Shown: positions 58,963 through 64,000 of the stretch, piece after piece | Position numbering within the stretch: the stretch's first letter is position 1 | Layout: the number at the start of each line of letters is the position of its first letter | Origin: Brevundimonas aurantiaca | GTDB taxonomy: Bacteria; Pseudomonadota; Alphaproteobacteria; Caulobacterales; Caulobacteraceae | Direction: 5' to 3' | Assembly (NCBI RefSeq): GCF_014199955.1 | Contig: NZ_JACHOQ010000010.1 | Span: forward strand, 1 to 64,000 | Length of the DNA stretch: 64,000 nucleotides | Notes under the pieces: generated by a model | Database searches by the model: none | What the model was told of the DNA's origin: nothing | Seen by the model: only the letters and a program-made list of their open reading frames with translations | Translations under genes and position numbers: made by a program

Positions 58963-59113
58963 AAATGGCTCCTTGGGCCCTATCGCTCGGCGCACGGCGC
59001 CTCGCGACATCAGCGCGAATGGGGTTGGCCGGATCCGTCCGGGTTCGGCCGCAGATGTGGGAGCGAATCGCGGGCAATTCAACTGCCGCCGTCGCTCCCC
59101 CTCCCTCTCCGTC

Positions 59114-59220
59114 CGTCATCCTCGGGCTTGACCCGAGGATCGGATGATCCGTCCCTCGTGCGAAGACGGCGACGCACAGCCCGATCGACGCCCGTCCTCG
59201 GGTCAAGCCCGAGGATGACG
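59114..59220. repeat. GTCATCCT-type intergenic palindrome (second copy)
   Basis: A perfect 26-bp inverted repeat (59114-59139 with 59195-59220) begins CGTCATCCT and ends AGGATGACG, with a loop of about 55 bases. It lies between trxA and addA in the longest gap here (58963-59225), where no gene is seen. It probably serves as terminator after addA. Confidence 0.82.
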
Positions 59221-59225
59221 GAGGG

Positions 59226-62200
59226 TCAGGGCGCGAGCGCCGCCTCCAGCATGGGCTGCGGGATCGGCATCAGCTTGGGTCCGTCGGTCCAGACCAGGGC
59301 GGCCTCGACCGGGCGGTCGGGGTAGAGGCGTTCTAGCACGGCGACATAGACGGCGGCCTGAAGCACATAGGCGGGATCGACCCGGTCCAGGGCGTCAGGG
59401 GCGGGGCGGTTGGTCTTGTAGTCGATGACCAGGACCCGGTCGGGCGTGACCACCAGTCGGTCGATCCGGCCGTTGATCGCCGCGTTCGACGGGCTGGGCA
59501 GGGCGCCGGTCAAGGCGACTTCGGCGCGGGAGCCGGGGCCGAAGACGGGGGCGAAGCGGGCGTCATCCAGCACCGAGAAGGCGGCGGCGATCATTTCGGC
59601 GCGCTGGGCCTCGTCCAGATCGGTCTCGCGCGCCAGCAGACGGCGCGCCGCGTCGGGGCGGTCTGCGGGGGCGATCTCGGGCAGGCGCTCCAGCAGCCGG
59701 TGGATCAGGTCGCCGCGCCGGAACCGGCCCAGTGCGGCGCCGCCGGCCGCGCTGCGGGCGAGCGGCGAGGGGGCGGGGATGCGGACCTGGCCCTCCATCC
59801 GCGACGGCGCGGCGAAGCGGGCGGCGGCGTCAGCGGGCGGCGGGACGGCGGCCCAGGCGGGCAGGGCGTCGGCGGCGGCGGTCGCGGCGGCCTGCGTCGG
59901 GCGATGTTCGGGGTCGACGCCGAAGCGGCGGACGCCGTTTTCGACCTCGCGCACCTGGTCGCCCAGCCGGTCGAAGGTCTCCTCGATCACCGACCACCAA
60001 CTGCCGGGCTCGGCGCCCCGGCTGGAGGCGCGGCCCATGACGATGACGCGGTCCCGCGCGCGGGTCAGGGCCACATAGAGCAGGCGCAGGGTCTCGTCGT
60101 CGGTGCGGGCCTGACGCGCCGCGCGGGCGTCGGCCGAGGCGGGGCAGTCGTCCTTGGCCGAGCCGGGCGCCATCAGCCAGGCCTCGCCCTCGCCCTCGGG
60201 CGTGACGGCGGGCATCAGGGACGGGCCCTGGGCCTTCGCCTTCATGGTGGTGTCGGGCAGGATGACGATCGGCGCCTCCAGCCCCTTGGCGCCGTGGACG
60301 GTCATGACGCGGACCTCGCCGCGCGCCCCCTCAAGTTCGCGCTTCACCTCGACGTCGGCGGCCTCGAGCTGGGCCAGGCAGGTCTCCAGATCGATCGCGC
60401 CGCGGTTCTCGGCCGCCAGCACCTGGTTCAGGGTCTCGTCTATGGCTTCCTCGGCCTCGCGGCCCAGCCGGGCCAGGATGCGGGCGCGGCCGGAGAGCCC
60501 CAAGTCGTCCACGCGGTTCAGGGCCTGGGAGAAGAAGGCGAACGGGTCGCCGCCGCGCGCCGCTATGGCGGCCTGGAGCGTGTCGCGCGCGCGGGTCCAT
60601 TCGGGGCGTTCGTGCGCCCGGTCGCGCAGGTCGCGCCACAGCTGGCCGCCTTTCCGGTTCTCGCGCCCGGCGAGGGCGTAGAGGCCGTCCTCGTCCACGT
60701 CGCACAGGGGGCTGCGCAGCACCTCGGCCAGCGACAGGTCGTCGTCGGGGAAGAGGGCGAAGCGGGCCAGAGAGATCAGGTCGTCGAAGACGATATGGCT
60801 GGACAGTTTCAGCCGGTCGGCGCCGGCGACGGGGACGCCCTCGGTCTTAAGCGCGCGGATGATCTCTTCGAAGGTGGCGTCGCGGCGGCGGACCAGGACG
60901 ATGTAGTCGCCGTAGCCGGCGGGGCGCAGATCCCGCGTTCGGCTGTCGAAGACGGCCAGGCCGCTTTCGACCTGGCGGCGGATCTCGCGGGCCAGGTCGC
61001 GGGCCAGGCGCTTCCTGGCGCTGCCGGCGCTTTCCTGATCGACCGGATCGTCCCAGGCGTCGGTCTCGGGCGCGGGTTCGTCCAGGAACAGGGGCCACAG
61101 GTCGACGGCCCCGTGCTGGCCGATGCGGGCGGGGATATGGCGGGCGATGTCGCCCTGGGGGCCGGTCAGGGCGCGGGTGCGGTCGGGATCGGCGAAGACG
61201 GCGTCGACGAAGGTCAGCACCTCCTCGGTCGAACGGTAGGAGGTGTTCAGCTCCGGCCCCGCGAAGGGCTCGCCGGCGCCCTCGGCCAGGGCCAGGAAGT
61301 CGGCCCGCTCCTGGCGCAGCCGTTCCGGCCGGGCGCCCTGGAAGGAGTAGATCGACTGTTTCTCGTCGCCGACGGCGAAGACGGTGCGGCCCGACGTCTG
61401 GCCTGAGTAGAACTCTCCGGTCAGGGCGCGGACGATGGCCCACTGGTCGGGGGCGGTGTCCTGGGCCTCGTCGATCAGGACGTGATCGACCCCGCCGTCC
61501 AGCTTGTACAGCACCCAGGCGGCGGCCCCGCTGCGGGTCAGAAGGGCGGCGGCGCGGGCGACCAGGTCGGGGAAGTCCAGCGCGCCGCGCTGGGCCTTGG
61601 CGGCCTCGTAGAAGGCGGCGTGGGCGCGGGCCAGGGTCAGAACCTTGATCGTGTCGTCGGCGACCTTGGCCTTACGCAGGGCCTCGCGGGCGGCGAGGTA
61701 TTTGGTCTGGAGGTCCAGCAGCCAGCCGACCGCGCCTTGCGGCGCCGACTTGGTGCCCATGCTCTTTCGCGGCTCGCCCGCCTGGGTGCAGAAGACGCCC
61801 GCCAGGGCGGCGAAACCGGCGTAGGGCGGGGCGGCCACGCTCATGGCGTCGGCGATCTTGCGGTCGTTGGCCGAGCCGGTCGCCATGGCCTCGGCCATGC
61901 GGTTCCATTCGGCGGGGTCGATCCAGGCGACGAAGTCCCGCTCCAGGTCTTCCGGGCTGCGGCCCGCCTCGGCGCCGGTGAGGGCGTAAGGGTCCGGCGC
62001 GGCCCCCGCCTCGGCCCGGTCGATATAGTCCAGCAGATCGGCGCGCCTGGCCTCGATCATCGACAGCAGGGCCTGGAACCGCTGCCAGTCCAGTTCGACG
62101 GCGAAATGGCTGTAGGCCTGGCCGATAGGGCCGTCCGGATCGGCGACGGCGGCGCGGGCCAGGTCTTCGCGCGCGGCATGGCTGAGGGCGGCGGCGGCCT

Positions 62201-62642
62201 GGTCTTCCAGCACGGTGAAACGGGGCGAGACCCCGGCCTCCAGCGGGAACCGGCGCAGCAGCTTCTCGCAGAAGGCGTGAAGGGTCTGAATCTTCAGCCC
62301 GCCGGGCGTTTCCAGCGCGCGGGCGAACAGTTTGCGGGCGCGGGACAGGGCGGCGTGATCGAGGGTCTGCGGATCGCCGTCGTCCAGCCGGGCCAGTTCA
62401 CGCGACAGGGCGGCGTCGTCCAGCACGGCCCAGCCGCCCAGCTGGTCGAACAGCCGGGCCTGCATCTCGGCGGCGGCGGCCTTGGTGTAGGTGACGCACA
62501 GGATGGCGCCGGGATCGACCTGATCCAGCAACAGCCGCGCCACCCGGTTGACCAGGGTGGTGGTCTTGCCCGAGCCGGCGTTGGCGGTGACGAAGACGGT
62601 CAGGCGCGGATCGGCGGCGACGATCTGGGGGGACACGCTCAT
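59226..62642 (-). CDS. addA: AddA helicase-nuclease
   Basis: A 1138-residue UvrD-like helicase with nuclease, the alphaproteobacterial AddA of the AddAB double-strand-break repair complex. Walker A is VTANAGSGKTTTLVNRV, Walker B LIDEAQDTAPDQW, motif TVHGAKGLEAPIVIL, and the C-terminal nuclease motif VLVIDYKTNRPAP. The ATG at 62642 overlaps the addB stop by four bases. Confidence 0.94.
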   Translation of the reverse strand: MSVSPQIVAADPRLTVFVTANAGSGKTTTLVNRVARLLLDQVDPGAILCVTYTKAAAAEMQARLFDQLGGWAVLDDAALSRELARLDDGDPQTLDHAALSRARKLFARALETPGGLKIQTLHAFCEKLLRRFPLEAGVSPRFTVLEDQAAAALSHAAREDLARAAVADPDGPIGQAYSHFAVELDWQRFQALLSMIEARRADLLDYIDRAEAGAAPDPYALTGAEAGRSPEDLERDFVAWIDPAEWNRMAEAMATGSANDRKIADAMSVAAPPYAGFAALAGVFCTQAGEPRKSMGTKSAPQGAVGWLLDLQTKYLAAREALRKAKVADDTIKVLTLARAHAAFYEAAKAQRGALDFPDLVARAAALLTRSGAAAWVLYKLDGGVDHVLIDEAQDTAPDQWAIVRALTGEFYSGQTSGRTVFAVGDEKQSIYSFQGARPERLRQERADFLALAEGAGEPFAGPELNTSYRSTEEVLTFVDAVFADPDRTRALTGPQGDIARHIPARIGQHGAVDLWPLFLDEPAPETDAWDDPVDQESAGSARKRLARDLAREIRRQVESGLAVFDSRTRDLRPAGYGDYIVLVRRRDATFEEIIRALKTEGVPVAGADRLKLSSHIVFDDLISLARFALFPDDDLSLAEVLRSPLCDVDEDGLYALAGRENRKGGQLWRDLRDRAHERPEWTRARDTLQAAIAARGGDPFAFFSQALNRVDDLGLSGRARILARLGREAEEAIDETLNQVLAAENRGAIDLETCLAQLEAADVEVKRELEGARGEVRVMTVHGAKGLEAPIVILPDTTMKAKAQGPSLMPAVTPEGEGEAWLMAPGSAKDDCPASADARAARQARTDDETLRLLYVALTRARDRVIVMGRASSRGAEPGSWWSVIEETFDRLGDQVREVENGVRRFGVDPEHRPTQAAATAAADALPAWAAVPPPADAAARFAAPSRMEGQVRIPAPSPLARSAAGGAALGRFRRGDLIHRLLERLPEIAPADRPDAARRLLARETDLDEAQRAEMIAAAFSVLDDARFAPVFGPGSRAEVALTGALPSPSNAAINGRIDRLVVTPDRVLVIDYKTNRPAPDALDRVDPAYVLQAAVYVAVLERLYPDRPVEAALVWTDGPKLMPIPQPMLEAALAP

Positions 62643-64000
62643 TCTTCGTCCCCGTCGCCGATCACCGACCATTCCCAGACGCGGGCCAGATGGTCGTAGT
62701 TGCCGCCCTGGGCGCCCATGAACTGGGGCGCGGCCCAGGAGACATAGGGGGTGTTCGGGTCGTCGAAGCGAGCGACGCGGCGCTTCAGCCCCTCCAGCGC
62801 CGCCTGGGCCAGGTCGGCGGCCTCGGCGCCCGAGGCGCGGGTGATGACCTCGCCCGCCGTCTTGCGCCCGACCACGCGGACATAGGTCAGTTCGTCGGGC
62901 GTGACGGGGCCTTTGGCGCTCTCGAACCCGCCGTCGGCCAGGATGGCGGCGGTCAGGGTCAACTGCGGGGCGAAGCCGGACTTGACCTGTTTGGCGGACG
63001 GCGCCGCCCCGGTCTTGAAGTCCATCACCGCCGCCCCGTCGGACGACAGTTCGATCCGGTCGGCGAAGGCCTTGACGGTGAAGGGGCCGGCGGGGGCGTC
63101 GAAGGTCAGGGCGCCCTGTTGCTCGACCAGGATTTCGATCCCGCGCGCGCGGCGGCGGCGCTCGAAATCGGTCAGCCAGCGAGCGCAGTTGCGGGCGAGC
63201 GGCGCCTCGCGCGCCATGGCCGCATCCTCGAAACCGCGCGCGCCCAGTTCGCGCAACAGGTGGTCGTGCAGGACGGCCTCGCAGTCGTCGGGCAGGTCAT
63301 GGGGCCAGTCCAGCGTCAGCCGTTCGACGGCGGCATGGACGGCGTCGCCACGGGCGAGCGCTTCGGCGGACGCGCCGGGACGCTCCATCGCCTCCAGCCC
63401 CAGCACCCACAGGGCGTAGATGGCGTAGGGGTCGCGCACCCAGCGTTCGATGCGGGTGACATAGAGGCTGCGCGGGCGGCGATGCACCGGCGGGCGCGGC
63501 TCGGGCCGTTTGGCGAAGCGCGGCGGGCCGGGCGGAGGGGCGTCGAGCGCGCGGGTCCAGTCCAGGACGGTGCTGGAGCGGGGCAGGTCGACTCCCGCCC
63601 CCCGCGTCAGCATCTCCAGCCGCCACAGCCAGCGGGAGCGGACGGCGGGCTGGCCGCCGCGTCGTTCACTGTGGACCAGGATCACTTCCTCGGCGCAGGC
63701 GGCCTGGACGAAGTCCTGTGCCGTCTGGCCCAGGCGGCGTTCGGGCGGGGGCAGGCCGAGCGCTTTTCGCATCGGGCGCGACAGGAAGGGGTCGGTGGGC
63801 GCGGCCTGGGGCCAGACGCCTTCCTCCAAGCCCGCCAGGATCATCCGGTCGGCGCGCACCAGCCGGGCCTCGATGGCCCCGAGAATCCGCAGCGACGGAT
63901 GGGTGGCGCCCCCGGTGCGGACCACGGTCTCGCGCACCAGGGAGGAGGTCAGCTCGGCCAGGTCGGCCCGGTCGATACGGCCCAGGGCGGCGCCCCCCTC
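62639..64000 (-). CDS. addB: AddB, C-terminal part (runs off window)
   Basis: The frame is open to base 64000, giving the last 453 codons; the N-terminal helicase-like part is outside. Visible are GLEEGVWPQAAPTDPFLSRPMR of the inactive helicase half and a PD-(D/E)XK nuclease with FADRIELSSDGAAVMDFKTGAAPS. The cysteines of the Bacillus AddB Fe-S staple are not seen in this part. It processes DNA ends with AddA. Confidence 0.9.
   Translation of the reverse strand, partial: EGGAALGRIDRADLAELTSSLVRETVVRTGGATHPSLRILGAIEARLVRADRMILAGLEEGVWPQAAPTDPFLSRPMRKALGLPPPERRLGQTAQDFVQAACAEEVILVHSERRGGQPAVRSRWLWRLEMLTRGAGVDLPRSSTVLDWTRALDAPPPGPPRFAKRPEPRPPVHRRPRSLYVTRIERWVRDPYAIYALWVLGLEAMERPGASAEALARGDAVHAAVERLTLDWPHDLPDDCEAVLHDHLLRELGARGFEDAAMAREAPLARNCARWLTDFERRRRARGIEILVEQQGALTFDAPAGPFTVKAFADRIELSSDGAAVMDFKTGAAPSAKQVKSGFAPQLTLTAAILADGGFESAKGPVTPDELTYVRVVGRKTAGEVITRASGAEAADLAQAALEGLKRRVARFDDPNTPYVSWAAPQFMGAQGGNYDHLARVWEWSVIGDGDEE

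Noticed and set aside
59700..61406. Plus-strand open frame opposite addA
   Set aside because: Gly/Val/Gln-rich antisense frame with no recognisable domain, fully covered by AddA motifs on the other strand.

Overview
The window is a high-GC alphaproteobacterial chromosome segment, most likely from a Caulobacteraceae member close to Brevundimonas. The main clue is a clear FzlA (a GST-like FtsZ partner; Trp38 and Asp227 are both at their expected positions) beside queG. Supporting clues are alphaproteobacterial AddAB, the ftsE-ftsX-ydcF-plsC block, trpF-trpB-trpA-accD-folC, and an AccD that lacks its zinc-ribbon cysteines. This placement is inference from gene content; no 16S gene is present.

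Region 1 (1-797) is the end of a Tn7-like transposon: tnsA plus TTGTCGCA repeats. It cuts the 3' end off an alginate-export-like porin gene that also carries frameshifts.

Region 2 (about 1.6-22.7 kb) is an accessory sulfide/persulfide and thiol-redox island. A minus-strand series runs persulfide dioxygenase, two YeeE/YedE halves, a DUF442 phosphatase/rhodanese-like protein, sulfide:quinone oxidoreductase, a TauE/SafE exporter, cytochrome bd (CioAB type), a 42-residue DUF2474 protein and an ICMT-like methyltransferase. Divergent from it are a 1-Cys peroxiredoxin, an SqrR/BigR-type ArsR repressor with its two redox cysteines, and a cupin. A second peroxiredoxin plus persulfide dioxygenase set follows, with an AcfC-like binding protein and a YcbB-type L,D-transpeptidase. 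Next comes a DsbD, TlpA, DsbA (Scs-like) operon carrying a SoxB-like metallophosphoesterase, a methyltransferase and a DsrE protein. It is divergent from an OmpR-family two-component system. Three perfect CTTAAG-N5-CTTAAG sites (PmrA/QseB/BqsR type) lie at 1639, 12141 and 20669, suggesting that this local system controls parts of the island.

Region 3 (22.7-23.1 kb) is a gene-poor junction with remnant sequence.

Region 4 (23.1-64 kb) is mostly core. It holds pdeM and an Lhr-like helicase with an upstream VapBC pair, DinG-like helicase, YbaK, DUF2125, a chorismate-mutase-like protein, hisC, MipA, the ftsEX block, rplU-rpmA, ilvA, FKBP, queG, DUF2239/GIY-YIG, fzlA, a CDF transporter, a citrate-synthase-like pseudoenzyme, uppP, rRNA-modifying enzymes, a second VapBC coupled to trpF, trpB-trpA, accD, folC, trxA and addAB (addB runs off the window). 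Palindromic repeats are scattered here, and one pair is inserted in frame inside the helicase gene.

Proposed logic of the island (inference): SQR oxidises sulfide and passes electrons through quinol to the sulfide-resistant bd oxidase. Persulfide dioxygenases convert persulfide to sulfite, which TauE exports. YeeE halves, DsrE and the SoxB-like protein handle thiosulfate or bound sulfur. Prx and Dsb/Scs proteins repair thiol damage. The ArsR repressor senses persulfide and the two-component system senses an envelope signal.
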